In this document: piece by piece, positions 27,055 to 39,571 of the stretch
How positions within the stretch are numbered: position 1 is the stretch's first letter
How the letters are laid out: each line of letters opens with the position of its first letter
Source of the DNA: Neisseria mucosa
GTDB lineage: Bacteria; Pseudomonadota; Gammaproteobacteria; Burkholderiales; Neisseriaceae
Direction of reading: 5' to 3'
DNA length: 64,000 nucleotides
Assembly: GCF_013267835.1 (NCBI RefSeq)
Contig: NZ_CP053939.1
Coordinates: 1,674,001-1,738,000 of the forward strand
Made by a program: the position numbers and the translations under genes
The notes under the pieces: model-generated
Databases searched by the model: none
What the model saw: the letters and a program-made list of their open reading frames with translations, nothing else
Told to the model about the DNA's origin: nothing

Positions 27055-27384
27055 TTAGTTGCCCACTGTCACATTAATATGACAAGTTTGTTTCTCGATG
27101 CGGTTACCGCGACCTTTGGCACGAGCTTGGAAACGTTTCAAGCTTGGGCCTTTGTCAACAAAGATAGTTACCACTTTCAGTTCGTCAATGTCAGCACCAT
27201 TGTTGTGCTCGGCATTAGCGATTGCTGATTCCAATACTTTTTTAATCAGCTCAGCACCTTTTTTAGGGCTGAATGCCAAGATATTCAAAGCTTGGGCAAC
27301 GTCTTTACCACGAATCAAATCAGCTACCAAGCGAGCCTTTTGAGCTGAAATACGGGCATTTTTATGTTGTGCACTTACTCTCAT
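27055..27384 (-). CDS. rplV: 50S ribosomal protein L22
   Basis: 109 residues; lines the exit tunnel with its beta-hairpin ([20 protein letters not shown]). The macrolide-contact loop shows no insertion or deletion by eye. Confidence 0.97.
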   Translation of the reverse strand: MRVSAQHKNARISAQKARLVADLIRGKDVAQALNILAFSPKKGAELIKKVLESAIANAEHNNGADIDELKVVTIFVDKGPSLKRFQARAKGRGNRIEKQTCHINVTVGN

Positions 27385-27392
27385 GATTCACC

Positions 27393-27671
27393 TTATTTCT
27401 TTTTAGCCTTTTTATCGGCCAAGTGGCCTTTAAAGGTACGGGTCAATGAGAACTCACCTAATTTATGACCAACCATGTTGTCACTGATAAACACAGGCAC
27501 GTGAGTGCGACCGTTATGTACAGCGATAGTCAGACCAATGAAATCAGGCAAAATGGTAGAACGACGTGACCAAGTTTTAATTGGGCGTTTGTCGTTGCTT
27601 GCACGAGCAGCATCTACTTTTTTCAGCAAATGCAGGTCTACATATGGGCCTTTTTTTAATGAACGAGCCAT
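27393..27671 (-). CDS. rpsS: 30S ribosomal protein S19
   Basis: 92 residues; [40 protein letters not shown] and [19 protein letters not shown]. Confidence 0.97.
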
Positions 27672-27676
27672 ACTAA

Positions 27677-28510
27677 TTAACCTTTATTTGAGTAACGACG
27701 ACGAACAATCATGTTATCCGTGCGTTTGTTATTACGAGTGCGGTAGCCCTTAGCAGGAGTACCCCATGGGCTAACCGGTTCGCGAGCTTCACCAGTACGG
27801 CCTTCACCACCACCATGTGGGTGATCGACAGGGTTCATGACAACACCACGAACGGTCGGACGAATACCACGCCAGCGGTTAGCACCAGCTTTGCCGATTT
27901 TTTTCAGGCTTTGTTCTTCGTTACCAACCTCACCGATAGTTGCACGGCAATTTACGCTAATTTTGCGCACTTCACCAGAACGCAAACGAACTTGAGCATA
28001 AGCACCTTCTTTTGCAAGCAATACCGCAGAAGCACCAGCTGAACGGGCAATTTGTGCACCTTTACCTGGTTTCATTTCAATACAGTGAATAGTTGTACCA
28101 ACTGGAATATTGCGAATCGGCAGAGTGTTACCTACTTTGATAGCAGCTTCAGCACCAGAAACCAATACTGCGCCGGCCTGAATACCACGAGGAGCAATGA
28201 TGTAGCGACGCTCACCATCTGCATAGCACAACAATGCGATAAATGCAGTACGGTTAGGGTCATACTCGATACGCTCTACTTTTGCAGGGATACCGTCTTT
28301 GTTACGTTTAAAATCTACAACACGGTAATGGTGTTTATGGCCACCACCTTTATGGCGGGTAGTGATATGACCATTGTTGTTACGACCGGCAGTAGAATTT
28401 TTCTTTTCCAGCAGAGGTGCATAAGGTGCACCTTTGTGCAAACCTTCTGTTACCACGCGAACCATGCCGCGACGGCCTGCAGAGGTCGGCTTCATTTTAA
28501 CGATTGCCAT
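27677..28510 (-). CDS. rplB: 50S ribosomal protein L2
   Basis: 277 residues; needed for subunit joining and peptidyl transfer. The near-universal block [20 protein letters not shown] is at about 222-241. Confidence 0.98.
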
Positions 28511-28515
28511 TTTGT

Positions 28516-28830
28516 TTATTCCTTATCTGCAGCTGCAGCAGCGGCTTCCAAATCCAACTCTTGACCGGCAGCCAGGCTTACGTAAGCCTTTTTAACATCG
28601 CTGCGACGACCTAAAGTGCGACCAAAACGTTTAATTTTACCTTTAATGGTAACAGTAGTAACGTCTGCAACTTGGACACCGAACAGCAACTCAACTGCTG
28701 CTTTAATTTCAGGTTTAGTTGCATTTGCCAAAACTTTAAACGTCATTTGGTTACGTTTTTCAGCCAATACGTTGCTTTTTTCAGAAACGATAGGTGCCAA
28801 GATTACTTGAGTCAAACGTTGTTGATTCAT
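28516..28830 (-). CDS. rplW: 50S ribosomal protein L23
   Basis: 104 residues from [20 protein letters not shown]; docking site for trigger factor and SRP at the exit tunnel. The ATG at 28830 overlaps the rplD stop (ATGA) and has GGAG 8 nt upstream; an ATG two codons earlier is only 2 nt from that box. Confidence 0.95.
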   Translation of the reverse strand: MNQQRLTQVILAPIVSEKSNVLAEKRNQMTFKVLANATKPEIKAAVELLFGVQVADVTTVTIKGKIKRFGRTLGRRSDVKKAYVSLAAGQELDLEAAAAAADKE

Positions 28831-29447
28831 ACCCATTGCTCCTCTAATTGTGCAACTGCATCTTTAGTGATAACGACTTTTTTGTAACGCAGCAAGCTGT
28901 AAGGATCAACTTGTTGGGCTTCCAAAACCAATACGTTAGGCAAGTTGCGTGAAGCCAAGTAAACATTCTCGTCGAGCTGTTTAGTTACAAACAGAACTTG
29001 CTCCAAACCCAAGTTTTTCACTTGTTCGGCAAAAACTTTAGTTTTAGGAGTTTCAGCAGTCAATGCTTCGATTGCAAACAAACGTTCGTCACGAGCCAAT
29101 TGGGACAAAATAGTCGCCATACCGGCACGGTACATTTTACGATTCACTTTTTGAGTAAAGTTTTCGTCAGGTTTGTTTGGGAATGCACGACCACCTTTAC
29201 GCCACAGCGGAGAAGAAGTCATACCAGAACGAGCACGGCCGGTACCTTTTTGGCGCCATGGTTTTTTAGTAGAGTGATTTACTTCGGCACGAGTTTTTTG
29301 AGCACGGTTGCCAGAACGGGCATTTGCCAAGTAAGCAGTAACCAGTTGGTGAACCAGAGCTTCATTGTATTCGCGAGCAAACAAAGCATCAGAAACAGCC
29401 AAGCTGCCAGATACTTGTCCTTTAGCGTCAATTACTTTCAATTCCAT
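28827..29447 (-). CDS. rplD: 50S ribosomal protein L4
   Basis: 206 residues; exit-tunnel protein and in E. coli the autorepressor of the S10 operon. Tunnel loop [20 protein letters not shown] is present. Starts within TAATG of rplC and ends in ATGA of rplW, so translation is coupled on both sides. Confidence 0.97.
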   Translation of the reverse strand: MELKVIDAKGQVSGSLAVSDALFAREYNEALVHQLVTAYLANARSGNRAQKTRAEVNHSTKKPWRQKGTGRARSGMTSSPLWRKGGRAFPNKPDENFTQKVNRKMYRAGMATILSQLARDERLFAIEALTAETPKTKVFAEQVKNLGLEQVLFVTKQLDENVYLASRNLPNVLVLEAQQVDPYSLLRYKKVVITKDAVAQLEEQWV

Positions 29448-30091
29448 TACGCACCTACTTTCACGCTAGGACGAACCACGACGTCGCTGTTAACCGAACC
29501 CGGAACAGCACCTTTAACCAACAAGAGTTGGCGTTCAGCATCAACACGTACAACTTCCAATTTTTGAACAGTTGCTTTAGTGTTACCGTATTGACCTGCC
29601 ATACGTTTACCAGGGAACACTCGACCAGGGTCTTGTGCCATACCGATAGAACCAGGAACACGGTGCGAACGGGAGTTACCGTGGGAAGTACGTTGAGCAC
29701 CGAAGTTGTGACGTTTGATCGTACCAGAGAAACCTTTACCTTTAGAGGTACCGGTTACATCCACTAATTGACCAACTTCAAACATGGAAACGGTAATTTC
29801 ATCACCGGCTTTCAATTCAGCCAGCTTCTCTTCAGTCAAAGCAAATTCAACCAAACCACGGCCGGCTTCAACACCTGCTTTCGCAAAGTGACCAGCTTCA
29901 GCTTTGTTGACACGATTAGCTTTTTTCTGACCAAAGGTAACTTGTACAGCAGTGTAGCCGTCAGTATCTTTGGATTTTACTTGTGTAACGCGGTTGGCAG
30001 ACATATCCAAAACAGTTACCGGAACAGAAACACCCTGTTCGTCGAACACGCGAGTCATACCAACTTTGCGTCCAACCAGACCTAAAGTCAT
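29447..30091 (-). CDS. rplC: 50S ribosomal protein L3
   Basis: 214 residues from [20 protein letters not shown]; assembly initiator near the peptidyl transferase centre ([20 protein letters not shown]). The frame runs 19 codons further upstream but family length and the AAAAGG-type site before 30091 fix this start. First gene after the hairpin and promoter that separate it from rpsJ. Confidence 0.96.
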   Translation of the reverse strand: MTLGLVGRKVGMTRVFDEQGVSVPVTVLDMSANRVTQVKSKDTDGYTAVQVTFGQKKANRVNKAEAGHFAKAGVEAGRGLVEFALTEEKLAELKAGDEITVSMFEVGQLVDVTGTSKGKGFSGTIKRHNFGAQRTSHGNSRSHRVPGSIGMAQDPGRVFPGKRMAGQYGNTKATVQKLEVVRVDAERQLLLVKGAVPGSVNSDVVVRPSVKVGA

Positions 30092-30181
30092 GATTATTTT
30101 CCTTTTTAAGTAAAGGGGCGGGCTACGATTGGCCTGCCTTTCAGACAAAGTTAAACTTGATACGGATGTACCAAGTCCGCC

Positions 30182-30211
30182 ATTATAATTGACAACTCAA
30201 AGAAATATCAA
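30182..30211 (-). promoter_or_regulatory. Sigma70 promoter for the rplC-rplQ run
   Basis: On the minus strand TTGATA (30211-30206) and a consensus TATAAT (30187-30182) with an 18-bp spacer, about 90 bp before rplC. Confidence 0.75.
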
Positions 30212-30279
30212 CAAAAATTTCAATTTAACTTCTTAAGCCCCTCTTTTTTTCTGAAGAATACTACAAAATATCAGAAATT

Positions 30280-30289
30280 TTCAGACGGC
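30280..30289 (-). repeat. Single DNA uptake sequence
   Basis: TTCAGACGGC followed by CT, between the rpsJ terminator and the rplC promoter. Confidence 0.85.
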
Positions 30290-30307
30290 CTAAGAATTTT
30301 ATAAAAA

Positions 30308-30331
30308 ACCGAACAGCTAAGCTGTTCGGTT
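30308..30331 (-). terminator. Intrinsic terminator after rpsJ
   Basis: AACCGAACAGC and GCTGTTCGGTT with a TAA loop; on the minus strand TTTTTTATAAAA follows. It lies 9 bp past the rpsJ stop codon and splits the classical S10 operon. Confidence 0.9.
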
Positions 30332-30340
30332 TTTTAGTTC

Positions 30341-30652
30341 TTATTGAACTTTAATTTCTACATCAACACCGGCTGGCAAGTCCAGTTTCATCAGTGCATC
30401 GGTAGTTTTGTCAGTCCAGTCCACGATGTCCATCAGGCGCAAGTGGGTGCGGATTTCCAATTGTTCACGAGAAGTTTTGTTCACGTGTGGAGAACGCAGA
30501 ATGTTGAAACGTTCGATTTTAGTCGGCAACGGAATCGGACCTTTTACAACGGCACCGGTACGTTTTGCAGTTTCAACGATTTCTTGAGCAGAACGGTCGA
30601 TCAGGCTGTAATCATAAGCTTTCAGGCGGATACGGATTTTTTGGTTTGCCAT
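30341..30652 (-). CDS. rpsJ: 30S ribosomal protein S10 (NusE)
   Basis: 103 residues; also the NusE antitermination factor. [20 protein letters not shown] and [20 protein letters not shown]. Here it sits 17 bp after tuf and before a strong terminator, so it belongs to the str-type unit rpsL-rpsG-fusA-tuf-rpsJ rather than to the S10 run. Confidence 0.97.
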   Translation of the reverse strand: MANQKIRIRLKAYDYSLIDRSAQEIVETAKRTGAVVKGPIPLPTKIERFNILRSPHVNKTSREQLEIRTHLRLMDIVDWTDKTTDALMKLDLPAGVDVEIKVQ

Positions 30653-30669
30653 TTATCGATATCCTTCAA

Positions 30670-31854
30670 TTAAGCAATGATAGAAGAAACCACACCTGCA
30701 CCTACGGTACGGCCACCTTCGCGAATCGCAAAGCGCAGACCTTCTTCCATAGCGATAGGTGCAATCAGTTCTACAGTAATGGCTACGTTCTCACCAGGCA
30801 TAACCATTTCTACACCTTCTTCCAAAGTAACCGCACCGGTTACGTCGGTAGTACGGAAGTAGAATTGAGGACGATAGTTGGCGAAGAACGGAGTATGACG
30901 GCCACCCTCTTCTTTGCTCAATACGTACACTTCCGCTTTGAATTTGGTGTGCGGAGTGATGGTACCCGGTTTAGCCAATACTTGACCGCGTTCCACTTCT
31001 TCGCGTTTGGTACCGCGCAGCAATACGCCTACGTTGTCACCTGCTTGACCTTCGTCCAGCAGTTTGCGGAACATCTCAACACCGGTACAAGTGGTTTTTT
31101 GGGTTTCTTTCAGACCTACGATTTCGATCTCGTCACCAACGTGGATGACACCGCGCTCTACACGGCCGGTTACTACGGTACCGCGACCGGAGATGGAGAA
31201 TACGTCTTCGATAGGCAACAGGAACGGTTTGTCCACGGCACGCTCTGGAGTCGGGATGTAGCTGTCCAATGCGGCAGCCAGTTCGAAGATTTTTTCTTCG
31301 TAAGCGGCGTCGCCTTCCAAGGCTTTCAGTGCAGAACCTTGTACGATCGGGCAGTCGTCACCTGGGAAGTCGTAGCTTGACAGCAAGTCACGGATTTCCA
31401 TTTCAACCAGTTCCAGCAGTTCGGCATCATCAACCATGTCGCATTTATTCATGAACACGATGATGTAAGGTACGCCTACTTGGCGGGCCAACAGGATGTG
31501 TTCGCGAGTTTGCGGCATAGGACCGTCGGCAGCGGAACATACCAAGATTGCGCCGTCCATTTGTGCGGCACCGGTAATCATGTTTTTAACGTAGTCGGCG
31601 TGTCCCGGGCAGTCTACGTGTGCGTAGTGGCGGGTTTCGGTTTCGTATTCTACATGTGAGGTATTGATGGTAATACCGCGGGCTTTTTCTTCGGGAGCGT
31701 TGTCGATTTGGTCGTAAGCTTTTGCAGCACCGCCGAATTTTTTAGCCAAAATAGTAGTCAAAGCAGCAGTCAGGGTGGTTTTACCATGGTCAACGTGACC
31801 GATGGTGCCAACGTTTACGTGCGGTTTGCTACGTTCAAATTTTTCCTTAGCCAT
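30670..31854 (-). CDS. tuf: Elongation factor Tu, copy 1
   Basis: 394-residue GTPase delivering aminoacyl-tRNA. P-loop [14 protein letters not shown] at about 19-32, [12 protein letters not shown] (switch II), NKCDMVDD base-recognition motif. Differs from the second copy at 47394-48578 in only three residues (Val for Ile in [10 protein letters not shown], Glu for Asp in REEVERGQ, Ala for Thr in [10 protein letters not shown]). In the str-type operon behind fusA. Confidence 0.98.
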   Translation of the reverse strand: MAKEKFERSKPHVNVGTIGHVDHGKTTLTAALTTILAKKFGGAAKAYDQIDNAPEEKARGITINTSHVEYETETRHYAHVDCPGHADYVKNMITGAAQMDGAILVCSAADGPMPQTREHILLARQVGVPYIIVFMNKCDMVDDAELLELVEMEIRDLLSSYDFPGDDCPIVQGSALKALEGDAAYEEKIFELAAALDSYIPTPERAVDKPFLLPIEDVFSISGRGTVVTGRVERGVIHVGDEIEIVGLKETQKTTCTGVEMFRKLLDEGQAGDNVGVLLRGTKREEVERGQVLAKPGTITPHTKFKAEVYVLSKEEGGRHTPFFANYRPQFYFRTTDVTGAVTLEEGVEMVMPGENVAITVELIAPIAMEEGLRFAIREGGRTVGAGVVSSIIA

Positions 31855-31892
31855 GAGCTAATTCCTTTACATTAAAGATCGATTAAAGAACA

Positions 31893-31932
31893 GAGGCCGT
31901 CTGAAAAATCATTTCAGCCTTTCAGACGACCT
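31893..31932 (-). terminator. DUS-pair hairpin between fusA and tuf
   Basis: AGGCCGTCTGAAA opposite TTTCAGACGACCT, so one arm is an AG-DUS and the other a GGTCGTCTGAA variant, with one mismatch in the stem and a loop of about 14 nt. Probably partial, as tuf lies downstream. Confidence 0.55.
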
Positions 31933-31942
31933 ATTTGCCTGA

Positions 31943-34048
31943 TTAGCCTTTACGGGCTTCAGTTACAGCAGCAGCTATGTGGGCAGGAGCTTCAGAATAT
32001 TTCTTGAACTCCATAGAGTAAGTAGCGCGGCCTTGGGTTGCAGAACGCAGGTCGGTAGAATAACCGAACATTTCTGCCAAAGGTACTTCGGCACGGACTT
32101 TTTTACCGCCGATACCGTCATCATCCATACCCAATACGACGCCGCGACGACGGTTCAAGTCGCCCATTACGTCACCCATGTATTCTTCAGGGGTTTCCAC
32201 TTCAACTGCCATGATTGGCTCAAGCAGAGCAGGATTGGCTTTACGCATACCTTCTTTGAAGGCTTGGGAAGCAGCCAATTCGAAGGCCAGTTGAGAGGAG
32301 TCGACGTCGTGTGAAGAACCGAAGATCAAACGTACGCGTACGTCAACTACTGGGTAACCTGCAACGATACCGTTAGGCAGGGTATCGCGGATACCTTTAT
32401 CGACAGACGGAATGAATTCGCGAGGAATCACACCACCTTTAATTTCGTCGATAAATTCGTAGCCTGCACCACCTGGCTCCATAGGTTCCATTTTGATCAC
32501 AACGTGACCGTATTGACCTTTACCACCAGATTGTTTGGCGTGTTTGTATTCGGCTTCAACTTCTTTGCGGATGGTTTCACGGTAAGCCACTTGAGGCGCA
32601 CCGATGTTTGCTTCCACGCCGAATTCGCGTTTCATACGGTCAACAATAATTTCCAAGTGCAGCTCACCCATACCGGAAATAATGGTTTGACCGGATTCTT
32701 CGTCTGTACGAACACGGAAAGAAGGGTCTTCTTTTGCCAGACGGTTCAGGGCAATACCCATTTTCTCTTGGTCGGCTTTGGTTTTCGGCTCAACGGCAAT
32801 ATGAATTACCGGCTCAGGGAATTCCATGCGTTCCAAGATGATCGGTGCGCTTTCTGCACACAAGGTTTCACCAGTGGTAACGTCTTTCAGACCGATAGCG
32901 GCTGCGATGTCGCCAGCGCGTACTTCTTCAATTTCAGTACGGTCTGCAGCAGTCATTTGTACCAAGCGACCGATACGTTCGCGAGTACCTTTTACAGAGT
33001 TCAATACAGTATCACCGGATTTCACCACGCCAGAGTAAACGCGGATGAAAGTCAGCTGACCAACGTATTTATCGTTCAACATTTTAAACGCCAATGCAGA
33101 GAATTTCTCTTCATCGCTTGCTTGGCGGCTGTCAGCTTCTTCAGTGTTAGGGTTAACACCTTGAACTGGAGGAATGTCGGTAGGAGCAGGCAGCAATTCT
33201 ACAACTGCGTCCAACATACGTTGAACACCTTTGTTTTTAAATGCTGAACCACACAACATTGGTTGAATTTCGCCGGCCAAAGTACGTTGACGCAATGCGC
33301 CTACGATTTCTTCTTCAGTCAGCTCATCACCGCCCAAGTATTTATCCATCAATTCTTCGCTGGCTTCTGCTGCGGCTTCAATCATGTTTTGACGCCATTC
33401 TTCGGCAGTCTCAACCAATTCAGCAGGAATATCGCCATAGGTAAAGGTTGTACCTTTATCGGCTTCATTCCAAATAATGGATTTCATTTTCAACAGGTCA
33501 ACAACACCGCTGAAGCTGTCTTCCGCACCAACCGGAATCACGATAGGTACAGGGTTTGCGCGCAAACGGGTTTTCATTTGCTCAACAACGCGGAAGAAGT
33601 TGGCACCTTGACGGTCCATTTTGTTTACAAATGCCAAGCGAGGTACTTGGTATTTGTTAGCTTGACGCCATACGGTTTCAGATTGAGGTTGAACACCGCC
33701 TACTGCACAGTAAACCATTACTGCGCCGTCCAATACACGCATAGAACGCTCTACCTCTACGGTGAAGTCAACGTGTCCCGGGGTGTCGATGATGTTGAAA
33801 CGGTGCTCAGGGAACTGTTTCGCCATACCGGACCAATAAGAAGTCACAGCAGCAGAAGTAATGGTAATACCACGCTCTTGCTCTTGTTCCATGTAGTCGG
33901 TAGTAGCCGCGCCGTCATGCACTTCGCCCAATTTGTGAGTCAAACCTGTATAGAACAAAATACGTTCTGTTGTGGTTGTTTTACCCGCGTCAATATGGGC
34001 AGAAATACCGATATTGCGATACAGGCTGATAGGGGTCTTACGAGCCAT
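31943..34048 (-). CDS. fusA: Elongation factor G
   Basis: 701-residue translocase GTPase. P-loop [15 protein letters not shown] at about 17-31, [29 protein letters not shown], and the domain IV region [20 protein letters not shown]. Between rpsG and tuf. Confidence 0.98.
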   Translation of the reverse strand: MARKTPISLYRNIGISAHIDAGKTTTTERILFYTGLTHKLGEVHDGAATTDYMEQEQERGITITSAAVTSYWSGMAKQFPEHRFNIIDTPGHVDFTVEVERSMRVLDGAVMVYCAVGGVQPQSETVWRQANKYQVPRLAFVNKMDRQGANFFRVVEQMKTRLRANPVPIVIPVGAEDSFSGVVDLLKMKSIIWNEADKGTTFTYGDIPAELVETAEEWRQNMIEAAAEASEELMDKYLGGDELTEEEIVGALRQRTLAGEIQPMLCGSAFKNKGVQRMLDAVVELLPAPTDIPPVQGVNPNTEEADSRQASDEEKFSALAFKMLNDKYVGQLTFIRVYSGVVKSGDTVLNSVKGTRERIGRLVQMTAADRTEIEEVRAGDIAAAIGLKDVTTGETLCAESAPIILERMEFPEPVIHIAVEPKTKADQEKMGIALNRLAKEDPSFRVRTDEESGQTIISGMGELHLEIIVDRMKREFGVEANIGAPQVAYRETIRKEVEAEYKHAKQSGGKGQYGHVVIKMEPMEPGGAGYEFIDEIKGGVIPREFIPSVDKGIRDTLPNGIVAGYPVVDVRVRLIFGSSHDVDSSQLAFELAASQAFKEGMRKANPALLEPIMAVEVETPEEYMGDVMGDLNRRRGVVLGMDDDGIGGKKVRAEVPLAEMFGYSTDLRSATQGRATYSMEFKKYSEAPAHIAAAVTEARKG

Positions 34049-34066
34049 TTTGTTAGCCTTTCGATA

Positions 34067-34537
34067 TTAGAAACGGAAGTGAGAGAATGCTTTGTTTGCT
34101 TCAGCCATGCGGTGTACTTCCTCACGTTTTTTCAACGCACCACCACGACCTTCAGCCGCATCAATCAATTCACCCGCCAAACGCAGGTCCATAGATTTCT
34201 CACCACGTTTACGGGCCGCATCGCGAACCCAGCGCATTGCCAAGGCCAGACGACGTGAAGGACGAACTTCAACAGGAACTTGGTAGTTTGCACCACCTAC
34301 ACGGCGGCTTTTCACTTCCACGATAGGTTTGGCATTTGCAATGGCTTCGTTAAATACTTCGATTGCTACTTTGCCGGTTTTTTTCTCAATTTGCTCCAGC
34401 GCACCGTAAACGATACGCTCTGCAACAGATTTTTTACCGTCAATCATCAATACGTTCATGAATTTAGTCAGCTCAACGCTGCCGAATTTTGGATCTGGCA
34501 GTACGTCGCGCTTAGGGACTTCTCTACGTCTTGGCAT
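34067..34537 (-). CDS. rpsG: 30S ribosomal protein S7
   Basis: 156 residues; organises the 30S head. [20 protein letters not shown] and [20 protein letters not shown]. Confidence 0.97.
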   Translation of the reverse strand: MPRRREVPKRDVLPDPKFGSVELTKFMNVLMIDGKKSVAERIVYGALEQIEKKTGKVAIEVFNEAIANAKPIVEVKSRRVGGANYQVPVEVRPSRRLALAMRWVRDAARKRGEKSMDLRLAGELIDAAEGRGGALKKREEVHRMAEANKAFSHFRF

Positions 34538-34655
34538 TTTAATTTCCTTTAGTCTATTCAGTTGGGTCTATTCCCATGAATACCCAATTTAAGTATTCAC
34601 TTACTCGGCCGTTGTTCAGCTTAGGCGGCCGACGTGCCTATTTGAGTCCCGATAA

Positions 34656-35027
34656 TTATTTAGGACGCTTAGCACCGTATTTAGAACGGGCTTGTTTACG
34701 GTCTTTAACACCTGCAGTATCCAAAGAACCGCGTACAGTGTGGTAACGTACACCTGGCAAGTCTTTTACACGACCGCCGCGGATCAATACGACGCTGTGC
34801 TCTTGCAGGTTGTGGCCTTCACCACCGATGTATGAAATGACTTCAAAACCGTTGGTCAGGCGAACTTTACATACTTTACGCAATGCAGAGTTAGGTTTTT
34901 TAGGGGTAGTTGTGTATACACGGGTGCATACGCCGCGTTTTTGCGGGCAAGCTTCCAGTGCAGGCACTTTGTTTACGTACACGGGCTTTTGACGGCCTTT
35001 GCGTACCAATTGGTTAATAGTTGGCAT
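34656..35027 (-). CDS. rpsL: 30S ribosomal protein S12
   Basis: 123 residues from [13 protein letters not shown]; decoding-centre protein. [13 protein letters not shown] carries wild-type Lys43, the position altered in streptomycin resistance. The frame extends 16 codons upstream into the promoter region, but 35027 is the family start. Confidence 0.97.
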   Translation of the reverse strand: MPTINQLVRKGRQKPVYVNKVPALEACPQKRGVCTRVYTTTPKKPNSALRKVCKVRLTNGFEVISYIGGEGHNLQEHSVVLIRGGRVKDLPGVRYHTVRGSLDTAGVKDRKQARSKYGAKRPK

Positions 35028-35082
35028 ATTTTCTCGTCCTGTTGAGTTAAATACTTGCCGACACCATGTCGACAAGATTGGA

Positions 35083-35112
35083 ATTATATTTTTATTGCAA
35101 GGGTTTAGTCAA
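35083..35112 (-). promoter_or_regulatory. Sigma70 promoter for rpsL-rpsG-fusA-tuf-rpsJ
   Basis: On the minus strand TTGACT (35112-35107) and a consensus TATAAT (35088-35083) with an 18-bp spacer, about 55 bp before rpsL. Confidence 0.8.
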
Positions 35113-35169
35113 GCAAATGACTGATAAAGTTTAGTGTTTTTCTATTTATCTTTAAAATTTTGGAAGCAA

Positions 35170-35196
35170 TGGCCGTCTGAAAGATTCAGACGGCCT
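35170..35196. repeat. DUS inverted pair
   Basis: GGCCGTCTGAA and TTCAGACGGCC with a 4-nt loop in the rpoC-rpsL gap, a second hairpin behind the rpoC terminator. Confidence 0.85.
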
Positions 35197-35229
35197 CGCT
35201 CTCTACCCTATTTAAGCCCTCTATAAAAT

Positions 35230-35257
35230 AAAACCGCAAGACTGGCTTGCGGTTTTA
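35230..35257 (-). terminator. Intrinsic terminator after rpoC
   Basis: AAAACCGCAAG and CTTGCGGTTTT with a 5-nt loop, followed on the minus strand by ATTTTAT; 23 bp past the rpoC stop. Confidence 0.9.
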
Positions 35258-35279
35258 TTTTCACGAAAATCCTTCCGGA

Positions 35280-38200
35280 TTATTCGTCTGAAGCTTCGAT
35301 TTCAGAAGTTTCTTGATCGGCTTGCTGCCATTGTTGATGACGGCTGCGGTGGTAAGTCAAACCTGTACCAGCAGGAATCAATCGACCGACAATCACGTTC
35401 TCTTTCAAACCTCGCAGCTCGTCTTGTTTGCCCATGATAGCGGCCTCGGTCAAGACGCGGGTTGTTTCTTGGAACGATGCTGCAGAAATGAAGCTGTCGG
35501 TAGACAAGGAAGCTTTGGTAATACCCAACAACACATTTTCATAACGTGCCAGCTCTTTGCCTTCAGCGATGGCTTTCTCATTGGCAAGCATCACATCGCT
35601 ACGCTCGACTTGTTCACCAGTAATAAACTCTGTATCACCAGCATCCACAATGTTCACACGGCGCAGCATTTGACGAATGATGACTTCGATGTGTTTATCG
35701 GAAATCTTCACACCTTGCAGGCGGTAAACCTCTTGTACCTCTTGAACAATGTAGCGAGCCAATGCTTCGATACCTTGCAGACGCAGAATGTCGTGCGGAT
35801 CTACGGCACCGTCCACAATGGTTTCACCGCGGTTTACCACTTGACCGTCGTGTACCAAAATCTGTTTCTCTTTAGAAATCAGCGTTTCGTATGCTACACC
35901 GTCTACATCGGTAATAATCAAACGCTGTTTGCCTTTGGTTTCTTTACCGAAGGAAACGGTACCGGTAATTTCAGCCAACATGCCGGCATCTTTCGGTACG
36001 CGTGCTTCAAACAACTCAGCAACGCGCGGTAGACCACCAGTAATATCGCGGGTTTTAGAAGACGCTTGAGGAATACGCGCCAGCACATCACCCTTACCGA
36101 CTTCCTGACCTTCACGGACAGTAATCACCGCACCGACCGGGAACGCCATAGAAACCGGCGTAGTCGTGCCTGGGATACAGATTTCCAAACCGTTTTCATC
36201 CAACAGTTTGACAGTCGGACGCAACAGTTTAGAAGCACCGGAGGAGCGACGTTTGCCGTCGATGACCACCAAAGTGGACAAACCGGTTACATCGTCGGTC
36301 TGTTTGGCAACGGTTACGCCCTCTTCTACGTTTTCGAATTTCACCAAACCTGCATGTTCGGTAATCATCGGACGGGTATGCGGATCCCAAGTTGCCAAAG
36401 TTTGACCGGCTTTAATGGCTTCGCCGTCTTGTACCAACAGGATTGCACCGTAAGGTACTTTGTGGCGTTCACGCTCACGGCCGATTTCATCGTGAATCAC
36501 AACTTCACAAGAGCGGCCGATGACAACCAATTCGCCTTTGTTGTTGGCAACGTAACGCATTTGACTGCTGAAACGAGCTGTACCGTTGGATTTGGCTTCC
36601 ACTTGGCTGGCAGCAGCCGCACGGGATGCCGCACCACCAATGTGGAACGTACGCATGGTCAGCTGAGTACCTGGTTCACCAATAGATTGTGCAGCAATGA
36701 CACCTACAGCCTCACCAGCGTTAACCAGTTTACCGCGTGCCAAGTCGCGACCGTAACAGTGTGCACACAAGCCATGGCGGGTTTTACAAGTAATTGGCGT
36801 ACGGACTTTAACCTCGTCAACACCAGATTGGTCGATCATATCTACCAGTTTCTCGGTCAACAATGTACCGGCTTCAACCAAAGTCTCTCCAGTCGAAGGA
36901 TCAACAACATCCGATGCTGTAACACGACCTAAAATACGATCGCGCAAAGCTTCAATTACATCACCGCCTTGTACTACTGCTTTCATGACAAAGCCGTCTG
37001 AAGTACCGCAATCGTCTTCAACAACGACCAAGTCTTGAGTTACGTCTACCAAACGACGGGTCAGGTAACCAGAGTTTGCCGTTTTCAACGCGGTATCCGC
37101 CAAACCCTTACGCGCACCGTGGGTCGCAATAAAGTATTGCAATACGGTCAAACCTTCGCGGAAGTTAGAGGTAATCGGCGTTTCAATAATGGAGCCGTCA
37201 GGTTTGGCCATCAAACCACGCATACCGGACAACTGTTTAATCTGAGCCGCAGAACCACGGGCACCAGAGTCGGCCATCATGTAAATAGAGTTGAAGGACT
37301 CTTGATCAACTTCGTTGCCGTCACGGTCGATGACTTTTTGTTTAGACAAGTTGTCCATCATCGCTTTAGCGATTTTATCGCCGGCACGACCCCAAATATC
37401 GACTACTTTGTTGTAGCGTTCGCCGTTGGTCACCAAACCTTGACGGTATTGGTCTTCAATTTCTTTAACTTCGGCATTAGCCTCAGCCAGCAAGGCTGCT
37501 TTCTCTTTCGGAATTTCCATATCGTCAACGGCAATGGAAATACCGCCTTTAGCCGCAAAACCGAAACCGGTATACATCAAGTGGTCGGCGAAAATAACTG
37601 TTTCACGCAGGCCGCACAGACGGAACGATGCGTTAATCAGTTTAGAAATTTCTTTTTTCTTCAGCGCTTTGTTGATGTATTCAAACGGCAGGCCTTTAGG
37701 CAGGATTTCGCTCAGCAATGCGCGGCCGACTGTTGTTTCGTAACGGTTAACAACAGGTTCAAACTCACCTGCTTCGTTTTTCACCCATTCGCGCAGACGT
37801 ACGGTAATTTTCGTACCCAACTCAACCTGTTTGGTATGGTATGCACGATGTACTTCTTTCACATCGGCAAACAGGCTGCCTTCGCCTTTGGCATTGATAC
37901 GGTCGCGGGTCATGTAGTACAGACCCAATACGATGTCTTGGGAAGGTACAATGATTGGTTCGCCGTTGGCTGGAGACAATACGTTGTTTGAAGCCAGCAT
38001 CAAAGTGCGCGCTTCCATTTGTGCTTCCAAGCTCAATGGAACGTGCACGGCCATTTGGTCACCGTCAAAGTCAGCGTTAAATGCGGCACATACCAACGGA
38101 TGCAACTGAATCGCTTTACCTTCAATCAGGATAGGTTCGAACGCTTGAATACCCAAACGGTGCAGGGTCGGCGCACGGTTCAGCATAATCGGATGTTCGC

Positions 38201-39455
38201 GGATCACTTCTTCCAAGATGTCCCATACTTCCGGTACTTCTTGTTCTACCAATTTTTTCGCTGCTTTAACGGTAGAGGCCAAACCTTGTTTTTCCAGTTT
38301 ATGGAAAATGAACGGTTTGAACAGTTCCAAAGCCATTTTCTTCGGCAGACCGCATTGGTGCAGACGCAGGTATGGGCCTACGGTAATCACGGAACGACCG
38401 GAGTAGTCCACACGTTTACCCAGCAGGTTTTGACGGAAACGACCGCCTTTACCTTTAATCATGTCGGCCAACGATTTCAGCGGACGTTTGTTGGCACCGG
38501 TCATAGCTTTACCGCGGCGGCCGTTATCCAACAGAGAGTCAACTGCTTCTTGCAACATACGTTTTTCGTTGCGGACGATGATGTCAGGCGCATGCAGTTC
38601 CAACAGACGTTTCAGACGGTTGTTACGGTTGATAACGCGACGGTACAAATCGTTCAAATCGGAAGTGGCAAAACGACCGCCATCCAATGGAACCAAAGGA
38701 CGCAAGTCAGGCGGCAATACCGGCAGCACATCCATAATCATCCATTCCAGTTTCATACCGGAACGATGGAAGGCTTCCAACACTTTCAAGCGTTTGGCAA
38801 TTTTTTTAATTTTGGTGTCAGAACCGGTAGATTCCAGCTCTTGACGCAGGATCTCGATCTCGCCGGCAATATCCAAGGTGCGCAGCAATTCGCGGATACC
38901 TTCCGCACCCATTTTGGCATCAAAGTCGTCGCCGTATTCATCCAGCTTATTGTAGTAATCGTCTTCAGTCAGCAATTGACGGCGTTGCAACGGAGTCATG
39001 CCGGGGTCGGTTACCACGAATGCTTCAAAGTACAATACGCGTTCGATATCACGCAACGTCATGTCCAATACCATACCCAGGCGGGAAGGCAGGGATTTCA
39101 AGAACCAGATGTGGGCAACAGGCGCAGCCAATTCGATATGGCCCATGCGTTCGCGGCGCACTTTGGACAGGGTAACTTCCACGCCACATTTTTCACAGGT
39201 TACGCCTTTAAATTTCAAGCGTTTGTACTTACCGCACAAACATTCATAGTCTTTAACCGGGCCAAAGATTTTGGCGCAGAACAAACCGTCGCGCTCAGGT
39301 TTGAACGTACGGTAGTTGATGGTTTCAGGTTTTTTAACTTCGCCATAAGACCATGAGCGGATGGTTTCGGGAGAGGCAATACCGATTTTGATGGCATCAA
39401 ACTCTTCTTCCATGCCGGCGGTTTGCAACGGATTAAATAAGTTCAACAAATTCAT
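35280..39455 (-). CDS. rpoC: RNA polymerase beta' subunit
   Basis: 1391 residues, catalytic subunit. N-terminal zinc ribbon [20 protein letters not shown] near 71-90, catalytic Mg motif [12 protein letters not shown] near 460, bridge helix and trigger loop in the usual places ([20 protein letters not shown]), second zinc site with [13 protein letters not shown]. One DUS core (GCCGTCTGAA near 36993) is embedded in the coding sequence. Transcribed with rpoB. Confidence 0.98.
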   Translation of the reverse strand: MNLLNLFNPLQTAGMEEEFDAIKIGIASPETIRSWSYGEVKKPETINYRTFKPERDGLFCAKIFGPVKDYECLCGKYKRLKFKGVTCEKCGVEVTLSKVRRERMGHIELAAPVAHIWFLKSLPSRLGMVLDMTLRDIERVLYFEAFVVTDPGMTPLQRRQLLTEDDYYNKLDEYGDDFDAKMGAEGIRELLRTLDIAGEIEILRQELESTGSDTKIKKIAKRLKVLEAFHRSGMKLEWMIMDVLPVLPPDLRPLVPLDGGRFATSDLNDLYRRVINRNNRLKRLLELHAPDIIVRNEKRMLQEAVDSLLDNGRRGKAMTGANKRPLKSLADMIKGKGGRFRQNLLGKRVDYSGRSVITVGPYLRLHQCGLPKKMALELFKPFIFHKLEKQGLASTVKAAKKLVEQEVPEVWDILEEVIREHPIMLNRAPTLHRLGIQAFEPILIEGKAIQLHPLVCAAFNADFDGDQMAVHVPLSLEAQMEARTLMLASNNVLSPANGEPIIVPSQDIVLGLYYMTRDRINAKGEGSLFADVKEVHRAYHTKQVELGTKITVRLREWVKNEAGEFEPVVNRYETTVGRALLSEILPKGLPFEYINKALKKKEISKLINASFRLCGLRETVIFADHLMYTGFGFAAKGGISIAVDDMEIPKEKAALLAEANAEVKEIEDQYRQGLVTNGERYNKVVDIWGRAGDKIAKAMMDNLSKQKVIDRDGNEVDQESFNSIYMMADSGARGSAAQIKQLSGMRGLMAKPDGSIIETPITSNFREGLTVLQYFIATHGARKGLADTALKTANSGYLTRRLVDVTQDLVVVEDDCGTSDGFVMKAVVQGGDVIEALRDRILGRVTASDVVDPSTGETLVEAGTLLTEKLVDMIDQSGVDEVKVRTPITCKTRHGLCAHCYGRDLARGKLVNAGEAVGVIAAQSIGEPGTQLTMRTFHIGGAASRAAAASQVEAKSNGTARFSSQMRYVANNKGELVVIGRSCEVVIHDEIGRERERHKVPYGAILLVQDGEAIKAGQTLATWDPHTRPMITEHAGLVKFENVEEGVTVAKQTDDVTGLSTLVVIDGKRRSSGASKLLRPTVKLLDENGLEICIPGTTTPVSMAFPVGAVITVREGQEVGKGDVLARIPQASSKTRDITGGLPRVAELFEARVPKDAGMLAEITGTVSFGKETKGKQRLIITDVDGVAYETLISKEKQILVHDGQVVNRGETIVDGAVDPHDILRLQGIEALARYIVQEVQEVYRLQGVKISDKHIEVIIRQMLRRVNIVDAGDTEFITGEQVERSDVMLANEKAIAEGKELARYENVLLGITKASLSTDSFISAASFQETTRVLTEAAIMGKQDELRGLKENVIVGRLIPAGTGLTYHRSRHQQWQQADQETSEIEASDE

Positions 39456-39571
39456 TTTTGCTCCTTGAAGGAAGTATTTTTACCGCGTGGCGGATTTTCG
39501 ATATTGGAAACGGTACTTTTGATTTCAGACGGCCTAAATGCCGATTGCTTCATTCTTATTCTGAAATCATT

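Noticed and set aside
32504-33247. Possible gene on the plus strand inside fusA
   Set aside because: Fully antisense to EF-G coding sequence with no recognisable domain.
38019-39356. Long plus-strand open frame opposite rpoC
   Set aside because: Antisense to a highly conserved gene; composition follows the complementary codons and no family motif is seen. The same applies to the long frames opposite lysS, oxyR, fusA, rpoB and topA.
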